Assembly: GCA_963931925.1 (NCBI GenBank)
Contig: OZ007579.1
Coordinates: 39,097,457-39,161,456, forward strand
DNA: 64,000 nucleotides
Source: Onchidella celtica
Lineage: Eukaryota; Mollusca; Gastropoda; Systellommatophora; Onchidiidae
Reading direction: 5' to 3'
Shown: one piece after another, positions 1 through 12,668 of the stretch
Layout of the letters: each line of letters opens with the position of its first letter
How positions within the stretch are numbered: position 1 is the stretch's first letter
Program-made: the position numbers and the translations under genes
The notes under the pieces: model-generated
What the model was told of the DNA's origin: nothing
Database searches by the model: none
The model's input: the letters and a program-made list of their open reading frames with translations, nothing else

Positions 1-829
1 AATTCGGTTATTTCCCCTTGACCACTAACCTCACACCAATTACATTTGATTATGACAGCCACAGAGATTGTACTTAAAAAAAAAAAAGTTGAAATTTATT
101 TCATCTTTCAATATGATATGCAAGAACATTATGTTTCATTCTCCTAAAAGTTTCAATTCTTCATTTTGGATTATACTTAATTTTTGCGAGTGCCCATGCT
201 TGGCCGCCATGCCAAAAAAAAAACAACAAACTCTTAGCAAATGTACATAGTCAACGCCTTGCGCTGAAAGAGTTTGCTGGGGGGTGGGGGGGGGAAGGGG
301 GGGGGGGTTCATGCGGTCGTCAACATCACCATTTTGAGTTAGGCTTCAAAATATCGATTTCGAGACTGTACTTTTCTGTTAATTTATCCATTATTTTACT
401 CACCATATAGGCCTATGCCAATTTCGAATATTTATAACCCTGAAATATGCATTTTAGTGAGGTGGGGGTTAAGAAAACGTCAGAAGGTTCGTGACATTGG
501 GCTTTAAAATCAGCCCTATAATTATTATGACATCGCAATTCGGCCACCAAAACCACACATTTTGGTGGATACTTATATGGAGATGAAAAGTACACGTTGT
601 GTTATAGAGAAAGATAATTAGTCATTGAGTATTATAATGTACAGACTAGCACCGTCTACATCATGGCTCTCAAAACGTGCTTTCCCTGCACCTGAAATCC
701 ATTATTTTTTTTTTATATCTTTATAATTCAACTTTGCACCTGAAAGTACCACCAAACTACCAATAGATGACACCTGAGCGAAGAAATTTCTTGTTATTAA
801 AAATAAAATGCTTGAAAGATAATGCATCT
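1..829. other. 5' flank of the array, no gene seen
   Basis: I see no coding signal here. The stretch is AT-rich, with a poly-G tract at about 281-308 and several poly-A or poly-T runs. Small open frames at 68-250 and 413-595 have no recognisable motif. Confidence 0.5.
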
Positions 830-830
830 C

Positions 831-1012
831 TGAAGATTTAGAGCTGACAGTTATGACTCAAGGATCGCCCAACCTGTTGCGGTACTACACACCTCAAGTC
901 TATCAGAATCCTACAGACAGATTAGCAGTGTATGGTACACGTCAGTGTGAGCTTACTACAGAACACAAATACAATATTATAACAAGATTAGTGTGTCCAA
1001 ATCAGTGAAAAG
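831..1012 (+). promoter_or_regulatory. CRP-A promoter-proximal flank and 5' UTR
   Basis: This block begins with the gaagattta-gagctgacagttatgact module and ends just before the start codon. The same block precedes every exon 1 of the family, near 4041, 15386, 17541, 32231 and 39301, so it is a duplicated promoter/5' UTR unit. At the position where copies C and D carry TATATAA, this copy reads CCTACAGAC, so it has no clear TATA box. Confidence 0.6.
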
Positions 1013-1114
1013 ATGATGAAAGGCTGTCTACAACTATTGTGCCTGGCTTTCCTGATCATTACAAGTCGGCCCTGTCGGCGAAATGCCGGCTGTGCCCGTG
1101 GTGGAGGCTATCCG
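1013..1114 (+). CDS. CRP-A exon 1: signal peptide and first two mature cysteines
   Basis: The exon encodes 34 residues from the first of two adjacent ATGs (1013 and 1016). Residues 1-19 form a signal peptide: a short charged start, a Leu/Cys-rich core beginning KGCLQLLC, then a small-residue cleavage region. The stretch after the likely cleavage site has Cys-x5-Cys. A GTAATG donor follows after a whole codon (phase 0), and the matching exon 2 is at 2348-2518. The assignment rests on six related copies in this window in which this exon is the best conserved part. The product is predicted to be secreted. I do not recognise the family and assign no function. Confidence 0.7.
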
Positions 1115-2347
1115 GTAATGTTTTATATTTATAATATAAAGGTACAATAAAACTCCTTTGTTGCCAACCGAGTCGAAAACTTGTCGAAGGAACTCTTTCT
1201 GAAATTTGGCATGGACAAGTGAAATGTGGTTGTAGAGCACTAAATTCATAATAATATAGCCTAAAATTATACCACAAACCAGTGGCAGGATTGGCAAAAT
1301 GGATAATACACCTGCACTTAAAACAGAAACTGGCAGTACCGGTTGAAGACGAGCCTGGCTACGAAACAGAAAAATGCCAGTGTCGAACACCAAGAGTCAC
1401 GAACTCGGTGTGGCCGGGGTTCTTGAAGATGAAAGAATCCATTCTTCCTCTAAAGATCGTCGTCTGCCTGGCTCCACCTGAGGAATTTCTCACCACATAA
1501 GCAGTATCATGAGCATACAGTTATGTGCCGCTAAGATAATTCACAGAATGCTCAGATAATTTATCTTTAACTCTCCAGAGAGTTGAGCCGAGATGTTGCG
1601 AGCAAAAAGTCTGCCCCTGAATCTTGCCCTGGAGCCGTGGATTTCACGTCTTTGCATTCTGCTTTATTTAGTTAACTGAATTTTTTAAATTACTCTACCA
1701 ATTTTATTTTATGTATCATTAGGTCTCTCTCTGTCTGTCTGCATATGTGTGTGTGTCTCTCTCTCTCTCTCTCTTTCTCTCTGTGTTTTTTTTTTCTGTA
1801 TAGCTTTATTAAATATCGATTATTATTGGTTAGAAATTTTCAGAGGTAAACAACTCTTATTTTCATTTGAGGTCCTGGAACTAATCTTTGGCTTCTACAT
1901 CTTTTATTTAATCCCCTTCATCGCAAATACACGTTCCCTTGATTGCAATATTGTATGATTCGCCAATGTCTTTGTTGGAGATATACAGACACACCTGTAG
2001 ACACGCAGCAATGTTGGACAGTGGGAATGTTCGATTGAAGAGAATGGCGGAGACAGCAGGAAAGAGAAAAAGAGAAGCCGACATAAAATTGTATAAATAA
2101 ATAAAAGGTTTGTTAGGCAGGAAGAAGATTTTGTTGGTCAATTTAATAAGAAATCCGTCAAAAGTCACAAATTGAATGAGAAAGAAATTACGCTAAACAA
2201 TGTGTATGTACAGCTTGCGTCAGTGTGTTGTGGAATAAAAAATATGAAAACGGACAAATGATTTAAGGCATCAGTTTCATTTTACACTATGTAGATTGAT
2301 TGAATAGCAAGTGACTGAATGCTATTTTTTTCCCCCATTTTCTACAG
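1115..2347 (+). other. CRP-A intron
   Basis: The intron is 1.23 kb, with a GT donor at 1115 and a pyrimidine tract plus CTACAG acceptor at 2342-2347. It contains a CT-rich microsatellite at about 1755-1784. The last 80 bases resemble the end of the CRP-B intron just before 14337 (shared 'agcaagtgac..aatgcta'), which supports the pairing of exons. Confidence 0.6.
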
Positions 2348-2518
2348 ACTAAGTATTACAAGCATGGGCAATCAATCCGCACTAACATTCCCAATACTAG
2401 CTGCAAGTGTGACGATGGTTCAATCAAGTGTTATACTTTGGCTAAACGATTCTCTGGGCTTGAATCAAATACCGACGAAATACTGCAGCGGTCACAGGGA
2501 AATGTAGAAAAGAATTAG
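2348..2518 (+). CDS. CRP-A exon 2: cysteine-rich core, Lys-Arg site and tail
   Basis: The exon has 56 codons plus TAG. It begins TKYYKHG, followed by the core SCKCDDGSIKC, that is Cys-x-Cys-x6-Cys. A Lys-Arg pair follows (AKRFSGLES), then a polar acidic tail ending in EKN. The Tyr-x-x-Gly ... Cys-x-Cys-x(n)-Gly-x-x-x-Cys layout recalls the first half of a von Willebrand factor C domain, but the second half is absent, so this is an analogy only. An ATTAAA polyadenylation signal lies at 2519-2524, directly after the stop. With exon 1 the predicted secreted part has five cysteines, which would leave one free or pair it between chains. Confidence 0.65.
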   Translation, partial: TKYYKHGQSIRTNIPNTSCKCDDGSIKCYTLAKRFSGLESNTDEILQRSQGNVEKN

Positions 2519-3004
2519 ATTAAAACAGTGTTAAATTCCATTTCATGAGTTAATTCTTTTATTGTATGAATGTGCCAGTGACTTTCATGAATTCTGTGTT
2601 TCAAATAGAAGAGGATGAACGTCACTTAATGCTTAAATTCAGAATGTATTTCTTCCCTTCAGTAACTTCCCTTCCAACTATCTGTGTTTGTATACTGATG
2701 AATGAGACTGTACTACGCTCCTCCCCCCCCCCCCCCCCGAAAAAAAAGCATACAAATGTAGAAAAGATAGAGGTGGAAATGTTTAGATTTATCCCTGTTT
2801 TGCCGATTGAGACTTGAGGTTCCAAAGTCTGAAAGAAGACGACCTATAGTCCATCTAAGGGTATCATATATATTCAAATAATATTATAGTACTTTAGAAT
2901 ACAAGTTGTGAGTTGTAAACTGTTGTGAGTTGTGAACTGCGCCTAACAGGATGCGTTACAATTTGCTCTGAGATAGAGAGAGATAGACTGAGAGAAAGAG
3001 TTTG

Positions 3005-3035
3005 AGAGAAAGAAAGAGAGAGAGAGAGAGAGAGA
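3005..3035. repeat. (GA)n microsatellite
   Basis: A short AG-dinucleotide run with some AAAG interruptions. Confidence 0.85.
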
Positions 3036-3055
3036 TGCAAATGGAGAGAACAAGA

Positions 3056-3138
3056 TTTTCTGTAAAGCGCCTAGAGCAAACTTGTTTGGACTAGGCGCTA
3101 TATAAATGATCTTCATTATTATTATTATTATTATTATC
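3056..3138 (+). mobile_element. 3' end of a truncated LINE or SINE
   Basis: The sequence tgtaaagcgcc ... ggcgctatataaat is followed by (ATT)n at about 3114-3138. A related end (tatatagcgcatttcc next to (AAT)n) terminates the L2-like LINE at 56.6 kb in the opposite orientation. This is probably a 5'-truncated copy of a relative of that family or of a SINE sharing its tail. Confidence 0.5.
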
Positions 3139-3636
3139 AATATTATTACATGTATCTGAAACTCACCCTGAAATTTAGAAAAAAGCACCAGGTCCATCTT
3201 AGGAATAAACTCTTTTTTTTCCAAGCTGCTTAGTCTTCTGTTGCGGGCCCCAAAAAGAAAACCTCAAAAGTTTCAAAAGTTTTTATACAGGTTTCAATTC
3301 ATATTCAGATCATAACATGGTCACCTGCAAATAACCGATGGTGCGGCGCTTATCCTATTGTAAAAGAATATACTTTTAAAAAATAATTATTTTCTTTCGG
3401 TGGTTCTGGCTTTTAATTGACTGCCTTTCAAGAGCGTTTATGTCAATGTGCTCTTCCATAAGAGCCTGCGTAGCACACAGTTACACATGAGAGATTGTAT
3501 CTGACACACATTCAGGTTGTTTCAAAACTTGTATGTTACTACAATGACTTTTGAAGATCGTGAATCTTTATCAGTCAAGCAATCTGAGTAAAGAAACCAT
3601 AGGCCGATCTGGTTTAATAGAATCTATTGCAGAGAG

Positions 3637-3639
<3 letters not shown>

Positions 3640-3684
<45 letters not shown>
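3640..3684. repeat. (GA)n microsatellite
   Basis: A perfect AG-dinucleotide run followed by a GGGGAGG-rich purine stretch up to about 3739. Open frames across it are low-complexity artefacts. Confidence 0.9.
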
Positions 3685-3687
<3 letters not shown>

Positions 3688-4040
3688 GTGGGGGAGGGAG
3701 AGAGAGGAGGAGAAGGAGAAAGAAGGGGGGGGGGGGGGAGACAAGTTTATCCTGGACACCTACACCGACAAAAAATGTGCTACTTCGAGGTTTTAAATTA
3801 CACTTTCAAAAAAAAAATGGCGGGGAAGCGTTGAAAGACGACCAGCGTCTCTATTTGTTCATGATGTAATAAAACAAATAATCAATACAACACTTTGGAG
3901 ACCACATGAAAACCAGCACATTTAAGTACACATTATCACCCCCCCCCCCCCCCCAAATTGGAAATTTAAATAGAACGAAAGCAAAACAAGAACATGAAAT
4001 CGATATTAGCCATCTACAGATCTGGAGATAATGCTACCCT

Positions 4041-4228
4041 GGAGATTTAGAGCTGACAATTATGGTTAAAAAAATTGCCCAACCTGTTGCGATAGCCAAC
4101 CCCCCAAGCCTATCAGCATCATAGATGGATCAGCATTGCATGGTACAATGGTACACCTCAGTGTGAGCCTATTACAGAACACTAAGACAATATTATAAGA
4201 AGATTTGTGTGTCCAACTCAGTGAAGAG
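4041..4228 (+). promoter_or_regulatory. CRP-B promoter-proximal flank and 5' UTR
   Basis: This copy of the family's conserved 5' block carries many substitutions. The TATA position reads CATCATAGATGG, so no TATA box is apparent. Confidence 0.55.
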
Positions 4229-4333
4229 ATGATGAACGGCTGTCTACAACTACTGTGTCTGGCCATGCTGATCACTACAAGCTGGGCCTGTATTCCGCGC
4301 ACTCACACCTGTATCCTTGGTCCAGGCTATCCG
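4229..4333 (+). CDS. CRP-B exon 1: signal peptide
   Basis: The exon encodes 35 residues from paired ATGs (4229 and 4232). The signal core (NGCLQLLCLAMLITTSWA) is close to that of the other copies. After the likely cleavage site come Cys-x6-Cys (one residue more than in A, C, D and F) and an exon end coding GPGYP, like the GGYP of CRP-A. The donor is GTATGT, phase 0. The only compatible downstream exon 2 is at 14337, so the intron would be about 10 kb. That pairing is an inference from gene order. Confidence 0.65.
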
Positions 4334-4918
4334 GTATGTATCATAGCTACGGTAAACAAATACAACAAAACTGTGTTTTGTTCTCATTAGGCCAAAAATC
4401 CGCAGAACAGATCTGTGTGCAGTGTGGCAGAAACAAAGGATTTAGTTAATTTACAATGCGGAATTGGGACAATCGCATCATCGAGAGGCCCCTATATTTA
4501 TAGGCTTGGAGGATTGAATTTCTTTTCAACATAAGAGTAAGATAGCTGTGCTTTTTCAATATGTTTAAATAAACTACCTAAAACCACTTGCAGTGTGGAC
4601 CACAGAATACTTCCAGACGCGACACAAGGCAGGAAAACGTCATCAGTTTTGACAGCACTGCGCCATATTGGATGGGATCTATTGTTCGTAACTTTAGTGT
4701 AACATGTTGCAAACGCTGACACGTTTTCCCTTGAATAATTTTCGGATTTCATTTCCGTAAAAGACTTTGAACACCATTTACACCTTCCGTGGTCATTCTT
4801 TTGCGCATTAGAATAGTAGGACGGAAGTATCAAAATAACAACCACACTAATCACAACCACTGTACAGAAAATAGAAATGAAGCAATGCTAGATCTAGAAG
4901 AGTCCCATAGAGGTAGAA

Positions 4919-5428
4919 TTTATATATATATTTTGGTAACTGGAAACTTTGGTCACCTAAGGCTCAGGAATCGCATCACACTCAGGCTTCAAACTTTGCA
5001 CAACAGCATATTTATTATTATCAATTCTAAATTAACATGGGCCATATTAGAAATTCTGAAATGTTCAGGCTTCTACGTTTCATTTTTCATTGTTTCGGCA
5101 TCATTTAGATCTATTTCGAGTCATGGTTCGCCATTTTAAGGTACGCTATTATGATCTATTTTTAGTACCGTGACGCAGTTCCCCTCATCGTTCATTCGCT
5201 GAAGAAAACAAATTAATTGTGGATTAGCGAAAACATAGATCGCCCGCAAACTTTACCGAAAAAGGATAAACGCACTCCAGTCCAGAGTAGGCGCGGAGTC
5301 CGAGTCGATACTGATTCTGTCATTGTATTTTTTTTTGTCTGTGGAAGGAACTTCACTTAGTATACTAGATCTAGATCATTACAAGTAATAAAGATATTTC
5401 TCCCGGCAGGGCCGGGTAACTCAGCTAG
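4919..5428 (+). mobile_element. Helitron-like non-autonomous element, copy 1
   Basis: The right end reads CCCGGC-AGG-GCCGGG, a perfect 6-bp-stem hairpin, followed eight bases later by CTAG then T. This is the layout of a Helitron 3' terminus (hairpin then CTRR, inserted before T). The left part up to about 5138 closely matches the element ending at 33234, while the middle (5140-5395) differs completely. The left end is uncertain. No coding capacity. Confidence 0.4.
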
Positions 5429-7601
5429 TCTTACTATAATGGAGCTAGAAGAAGAACGTGTAAGCGTCTAACACTTCGCAACTTCGTGGCCAAAAAATTG
5501 TAAGATTTAATGTACTGCCTCAATTTTTGATGGTGTGTTACACAGACACCTCTGCTTTCAGTCTTTAATATAATCTATTCGCCATTTTTTTCACAGCAAA
5601 GTAAGAGTCTCATTTTAGTTGGATAGAATCGACATGTTTGATCGGAGAGCTTTGTACACTTGGCCGGCCGAAAGTCAAATTTTCTTGACCAATGTGTATT
5701 CTGCAAGGAATTGTGGTATAACAAAACGGTCTATTAGTCATTAGTCTTTGCATCAGTTACACAAGTCATTTTGATACAGACAGGATCCCCCACACTCTGG
5801 CGAGCGTCCTGTCTCTGACCAACAAAAGGTATAAAGACCTAAAAAGAAAAGTGGTAAGGAAAATTAATCTTTATAACGACACACTAGACCCTCCATAACC
5901 TGACCGGGCGACTTCGCGCGAAAACATGAAAATACACGGGCTCAGGGGTTGGGGCGGGAACGCCGAGCAAATTGTGACATGGAAAAGGATATGGAAAATA
6001 GAAATTAGATAGAAACATTTAGTTTTAAAAAAATTCTAAGTAATGAAGTTTTTAGTTTTGAAAAATGTAAATTAAAGTATCTACATATAAATATACACCC
6101 TGATTATGTAATATAGAATCTTATTATATAGTTCGTTTTAACTTCCAGGGAGACAGATAATATCTGAGGGGGGGGGGGCTGGAGAGTTCACTGCAAATTC
6201 ACAGCCCCAGATGCACATAGCATCCTGGTCTACCCTCCGCAGAACTTTTAGAGCAAGTCCCCAGCAATTTCGTTCTGCAGGGGGAAGTGAACAAGTGACG
6301 GTGAAGTGAACAAAATTCGTTTTTAAAGTAATGTCACACATTCAATGTTTTTATGGACCGAGCCCCCGTGTCGGGGGGGGGGGGGATTTAGTGGCGGGGC
6401 CTTTCCTCCTCCTGCTTCTTCTCCTCTGTAAAACTATCTGGCGCCCACTCAATATAAGAAATAGGAACAAACAAGATCAAGATAGAGGTAGTTTTTGCAT
6501 CAAATCCAAGCGCCATTATTAATGAGACATGGATCTACAGGGGCTTGATACAAGGAAAATTTGCAAGATGCCTGGGTAGGCTAGTAAAATATAAAACACA
6601 AATGGAACTACATGTACACAAAACAAAAGTTGCATCTCATCCAAAATGGCGGTGCAGCACTTCCTCTAGTCAGGAAAAATGGGCTTCTTTCGCGTCAGGT
6701 AGTTCTTTAGTCTGTGGTGTGGACTCAATAGCTAGCGAGCAAAGCCCACTGTTCTCTGCATTTTGGCTGTTTTGTAGTCAGCCAGGTTCAGGGGCTTTCT
6801 CCGTTTGGGACCACCTTAGCCAGCTCGATGTTTGGATATAAATGCAATTTCACAGAAATTCCTCTACCATTTTACATTTTCTTTTTCGTGAAACGAAAAC
6901 CACAGAATAACGAGACCACAGAAATCGAAGTTTGATTGTTGTGGCTGTATTTTCATATATTAATTTGCTTACTTTAGTAACCAGAATTGTGAAGCAGAGC
7001 AGGAAGTGTTATTTGCATCACTGCAAGGGTTAAAAATTCATTTTTATTATTATTAAAATTACTTTTCTTCAATACGAAATGTTTTACATGTTGCAATTTT
7101 GCATAATATATACCCCATCAGTTTATGAATATTTCTCTTGCACGATTTGGATTATTATTCTGCTTGTAACAGCTGAGATTGTTCTAGCACATTATAGTAG
7201 GGGGCGTTAGCTGATCTAACTACAACACTTTAGAAAACGAAACTACTACAGCTGTAGAAAAAATAAACACGAGATCCGACGATCGATTAAATAATACTAA
7301 AGTTTAATAACTGTATACTGAACAATGAAATACTAGGAAGGCACCAGCGAACAACTAAATATCCTACGCCACACGAGAAGAAAAACTCACTTACTCACCA
7401 ACCTTTACCACTTACATGGGTCAATATATATATATATTTCTATAGAAAGCTCCCGAAATTAATCTAACCTCTGCCCTCGCCCGAAACACACAAACTGACC
7501 AATCACGTATCAATACCTCACCAGGTTACATCACTCAAGGCCAAATCTGGTGTAAACATCTACATCTACGCCTTTATCGAACTTTCAGGAATATACTAAT
7601 A

Positions 7602-7930
7602 CTAGCTGAGGTCCCCGGCCCTGCCCGGGATAAATCGGTTTGAATATTGGTTTCAGTTCTGGGTGGTTATTATGGACCTGCTTCATTTGGCCTGTACCTA
7701 TTTGTTGATTTTATTTTTGTTTGTTTGTTTTTAAATAAGTCTTACTGCTCTGCCTTTGTGAGTTGACACCCTGCGCATCCCGTACAACAGCATGATTTGC
7801 GCACGGGTTAGTGTGTTTGATAGTGAACACATCGCAGGAAGTGATAACGAAACATTAAAATGGCGAACCATGACTTGAAATAGATCTAAATGATGGCGAA
7901 ACAATAAATTTCCAATGAAAAAGACTACAC
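7602..7930 (-). mobile_element. Helitron-like non-autonomous element, copy 3
   Basis: On the minus strand this matches the 3' two thirds of the element at 32779-33234, including the conserved block around ggttcgccattttaa and the terminal hairpin plus CTAG at 7602-7605. Beyond about 7930 similarity fades. Confidence 0.4.
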
Positions 7931-10425
7931 CGATTTGAGACTTCTATTAAAAACGGTGCACCCTTACATCCATTCTGATGCACCATATAAAATTTGAAGT
8001 CTGAGTGTTAAGTTCTCATTTTTTTTCCTTCTATATTTCATCACCAATATGTTTATTACAGTGCTAATTATTATTTTTTACACAAACATGCACTTGGTAA
8101 AGTTCCAGAACTGGGGTCAAAAGAACCAATAAATAAATTCGTGAGGTAAACTGAAAGAGCCAAAATTAATAAAATGATCATAAAAATGGCAACCTGGCAA
8201 ACCTATTTGGAAATGTTGAAAATGGTGTTTTAAAAAGATGATTGGAACTGGTGACAAAACAAATGACTTCATAAATTCAGTTTGTACATTACCACACATT
8301 ATATCTTCAAAATGAATGTGTAAAAACCTAGTAGATTTTTTAACTAATGAGCACAGAAAGTTTGAACTTTCTACGTTTAGCCGTTTTTCTATGCATAGGG
8401 AAGGACCGCTCCAAGTTGTCCAAATATATATATAGATTTACGAAAAGGGTTAAATTAACCACAACCGAGCAAGGAAAAAAAAAACTACTCACAAGAAAAG
8501 GACAGGGGAAGGTCACGGAGTACACTCTGGCGAACGTCATCAATAAAAGGAAAAAAGAAGTGAACACATGCTCAGTCACCAGTATGACGAGCAGGACGGA
8601 TAATGGCAAGGGGTAGCTTGCAGATGCCACACTGCTTTTATGGTTGTTATTATTATTTGTGTGTGTGTGTGTGTGTGTTTGTGTTTGTGTGCATGTGTGT
8701 AACTGTATGTGAAAAGTCTCAAAATATTATATAAGTATATACAATTATACAGTTTATAACAAAATATTTTCATTCATACATCTCAAATCTAATCTGACAA
8801 AATCTTTATGTATGAAAATTGGGACTTTGAAAATGTCACTGAAAACTGTTTTTTAAAAACATATTTCTATGACATCATACTTTTTAGATTTCTATTAATA
8901 ACAAAAGAATACTCAAACGTTGAAAAAATATCTACACTCGCGATGATAACATTAATTGACACTCAATAATGTAAATTAAATTTGGTTGTCACTGCTGCCT
9001 AGGGCCTTAAAGATGTTCACCTAATGAGTGTGTTTTTGCATGCCTGTTTAAATCAGTTTGACGTGAAAGAAAAATATTTTTGCACACGTTTCATGCAAAT
9101 CGCGCCCTTAGTTCTTATTGGTTCCAACTCTAGTTTTGGCCCAGCTGTGAAATTTAATGTTAAACTTTTGCGACTTTTGTATTATGATACACAGTTAGGA
9201 CAAAACGGAACTGTGAAATAAAGTGCCACAGTGTATTTTAAGCGAGGGTCAAAGTGTGTATTTGTTATATCTCCTTTTTATACTAAAAGGAAGGTCTCGT
9301 TTTTCAGAAAATGGAGATGGAACCAACAAGAGCTAAGATCGAGAGATATAAGAATTTGATTTTTCTCCTGTTCTTCATAATGATTGTCAATAAAGGATTA
9401 TACTGCAACTCGTGGTTTGCTTAAGATAATAGGAAGTGATCAACTTTTTAAAATCAGAAACGTATTTTCATCAAGTACTCTTTTTCTTCTGTATGCGTTT
9501 CAGTCAATCCGGTTAATCACAAATACATTAATTGTTTGATGAATTGTGAAATTGAATTGTTATTTACCAATCTGTATATGAGAGATATTACAAAGAGACA
9601 GACACGGGCAAACACAAAAAGTCGGAGGGAGAGAAAGTTTCGATTGAGGAGGATGGGTAAGAGAGAAAGAAACAGATCTGTGTAATAAATAAGTACTTTT
9701 CTGAAGTTGGAAGATGATAGATTTTATTGGTTGATTAAAAAAAAAAAATAGTGAATGGGAATTACAAAATAATTGAGATGAGAAATTCATCACCCCCTCC
9801 CCCCCCCCCCCCCCCCGAAAAAAACAAAACAACCCAAGATGTGTACATTTAGTACATCTAGTACATTGTAAAAAAAAACAAACAAAAAAAAGATAGGTAC
9901 CTATGCGTCAGATTGACCAAAGATAGTAGATATGATTAGGATGAGACAGCTTTGGGTTTTCGCGTGCACGGGTTTGGCAGCGCCACCCCGTGGTGTAAGC
10001 GTGAGAGATGTATTTTTTTTTTTACAAAGCCGAATAGAGAAAATGCCGAGATTTGTTCAGTGTTCAGCTCTCACCCTAGACCTTGCTGGAAGACTCTTAC
10101 TTTGTATTTTTCAAGTAGTTTGTTGTAGGAAACCTCTGGCTATTTCTTTCCTTTTTAAATTTTGTTACAATGTCACAGTCGTTTTATTAATTTACCATCT
10201 TAAGAAGATTTTCAGAATAACATGGGACCGAGGCTGGATTTTCCGTTCATGATGTAACTTGCACGCCCTGTCTCCCAGCAACAACTGCGAGTAAGAAAGT
10301 AAACAATAGAGTGAACTATGAAGGGTTTTAAAAACATTTAAGGACTTTCCTTTAACAATTCTTCCTCTTCTTTTTCTTTTCCAAATTCACGAAAAATACA
10401 TTATGGTCGAGAATCACATCAACAG

Positions 10426-10472
10426 CGTCGCTGTGATGCAACACTCCGGTAACTACCTTTTTTTTCGAAATC
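10426..10472 (+). repeat. Left terminal inverted repeat
   Basis: Fourteen identical outer bases and an imperfect continuation match the reverse complement of 13796-13842. Confidence 0.65.
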
Positions 10473-11301
10473 GACTTTTTTGGCTGATCTCATAGTATCG
10501 ACTACGGCACATTTTGTGTCAAAATCGCAGAGCTGTAGCTTAATGAATTTGCGAGTATGGCATTGTAAAACATTCCTGTAATCGAGTTTTGTACTGAAGC
10601 GTTAGGCAACAGGCCTGCATAGGCTCATAAATATAGGATTGTAGTCTGTATTTTGGCTTATACAGGGTTGTTGCATAAAGTCCATCAGATAATAAGAACT
10701 GGCTGATCAAAGAGACCTATGAATGTATAGGAATGTGGCACAAATCTCTTAGGCCTCCTTAACTTTCGATTCTTTTCCAATCGAGTACCGGTAATCCTCT
10801 GCCTCTTCATATGATGACAGTGACATTGATCCGGATTTATTGCCCGTCCAAAAAAAAAAAAAGGTCACAGGCAGAATAAAGACATTGGACCTAAGTCTAT
10901 ATGTTTCGATGGATAAGGACAAAGCCCCGATAGTTAAGGGCAAAGGCAGGCAAGATAAAGAAATATCAGGTGTGCGTGAAGTTTTACCAAGCCCCACGAA
11001 ACATGGACCAGATTGGACAGAGAAGTCTTTTTGGAATCACTAAATAAAATACCACAGAAAAGGAAACGCAGTGAAAGCTCATGGGAGAGAAACAACAGAA
11101 AACTGTTAAAGAACGGTGGACAGGCCTAATAACATCGCGAGGGAAAGAAATGCCGGCACGGGTTATTGGACGTGGCTGTGGAGCTAGCTGCAGATTGAAA
11201 TGTCACAGTAACTTCGCTGAAGAGGACAGAAAAACAATTTTTGAAGATTTTTGGGCTCTTTAAAATATTGACATGTAAAGACAGTTCATACTCATAGTCA
11301 A

Positions 11302-12668
11302 ATGTGTACAAAAATCACGGTCACGGTAATCAAGCAAAGGCAACAAAAAAGCAAGAAGAGAGAATACATTCAATTATTCTCTTTTCAAGTCACATTTACA
11401 AGTAAAAACGTGCAAGAAGTTCTTCATACTGTGTTTGGCGCAATTAAAAAGCTGGCGGTAACAGGTATGGTGAAAGGTGATGACAGAGGTAAGCACGGTG
11501 AGCACAGAACGGTTGATGAAGACATTGTGACTGGTGTTAAGGAGCATATCAAAAGATTTCCAAGTGTACCATCACATTATTGTCGAAAGACAACGGAAAG
11601 ACAATACCTTGATCCAAGCTTGCCCATTACCACCATATACAAAGAAAAGTGTGAAGCCGATGGAGTTCCTTGTGCCAAAGAGTCAATGTATAAACATATC
11701 TTTTACAGGGACTTTAAAATCTTTTTTCACCTACCTGAAAAAGATCAGTGTGATGAGTGTCAGTCATATAAAAATCAAAGTAATCCAAGTGCTGAAGAAA
11801 TTACCAAACATGAAGATCACCTTCTCCGAAAAAACACTGCAAGAAGCTATATAGATAATTTGAAGCAAGCTGCCTTACAATATCCCAAGACATCAGCAGC
11901 CTGTTTTGACCAACAACAGGTTCTTCAGTGCCCTCATGGCCAAACATCAAGTTTTTACTATAAGTGGAAACTCGGGCTGTATAACCTGACCATCTATGGC
12001 TTAGCAACGAATGATGCTTTCTGTCACATCTGGCCAGAAACTCTATCTGGGCGAGGAGCAAACCAGATCGCTTCTTGCATTCTAAGTTTCATCGAGGTGT
12101 AAACTCAGAAAGGCATTGCAAACATTCATGTGATTTCCGACAACTGTACGGGTCAAAATAGAAACAGGTACATGGCAACCATGTTTTGTTGTGCGCTCAA
12201 GAAGTTTCAGTCTTTGTAGAAAATAGAACACCGTTTTCTCGAAGGGGGTTATAGGGGGGCCTACCTAGAACAAAAATGATTCAGTACACTCGGTCATTGC
12301 TAGAACTGCCGAAAATATCCCCATCTAACACACCCGAACAGTGTTCCACTTTGATTCGTGGAACTCGTCGTGGCAAACACCCATTATTATATCGTGAAAA
12401 ACATGACTGAAGGTGACTTTTACGATTTCAAGAAACTTTCAGCTGCCATCAAAAACTTCGCCAAAGATGACAAGGGAGACAAGCTGCAATGGATAAAAAT
12501 AAAATGTTTCAATATTGCAAGATCAGAATGCGCTGATAACCAAGTATGATTACAGGAGGAACCAGTGAAGATTGACTTGTGTGGCAAGAAGAAATGTGAA
12601 CAAACCGAGATTCAGTTGAAAAAATTGCAAGAGAAAACAGGAATAACAGAGACTAAGAAAGCAGATTA
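11302..12668 (+). pseudogene. Transposase-like protein of the TIR transposon, degenerate
   Basis: The longest open part (11302-12102) encodes 266 residues. Visible motifs are CDECQ at residues 150-154, FDQQQVLQCPH at 202-212 and RGANQIASC at 251-259. After a TAA at 12100 the same frame continues with SDNCTGQNRN near 12140. Later segments (YYIVKNMTEGDFYDFKKL near 12390) are in other frames, and stop codons lie between them, so the gene is broken. I recall similar proteins as repetitive, uncharacterised 'hypothetical proteins' in many invertebrate genomes. The spaced Asp motifs suggest an RNase H-fold (DDE) transposase, but that is inference. Lys-rich fragments near 10840-11260 look like its N-terminal portion, also frameshifted. 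Confidence 0.55.

Larger units (their letters stand above)
2519..4040. other. CRP-A to CRP-B spacer
   Basis: The first part (about 2560-2640) is the 3' flank module shared by the family (catgaattc..tgtgtttcaaat). The rest holds a poly-C run at 2722-2738, a LINE/SINE tail, GA repeats, and poly-G/poly-C tracts at about 3726-3739 and 3940-3954. No gene is seen. Confidence 0.5.

Noticed and set aside
1282..1500. Open frame with KCQCRTPR as an extra CRP exon
   Set aside because: It lies within the CRP-A intron, lacks the YxxG motif and the Cys-x6-Cys spacing, and has no counterpart in the introns of C, D or F.
3551..3869. Open frames across the GA-rich tract
   Set aside because: They are Arg-Glu or Ser-Leu dipeptide artefacts of the microsatellite. 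The same applies at 48985-49475, 54157-54531, 60019-60243 and 62545-62993.
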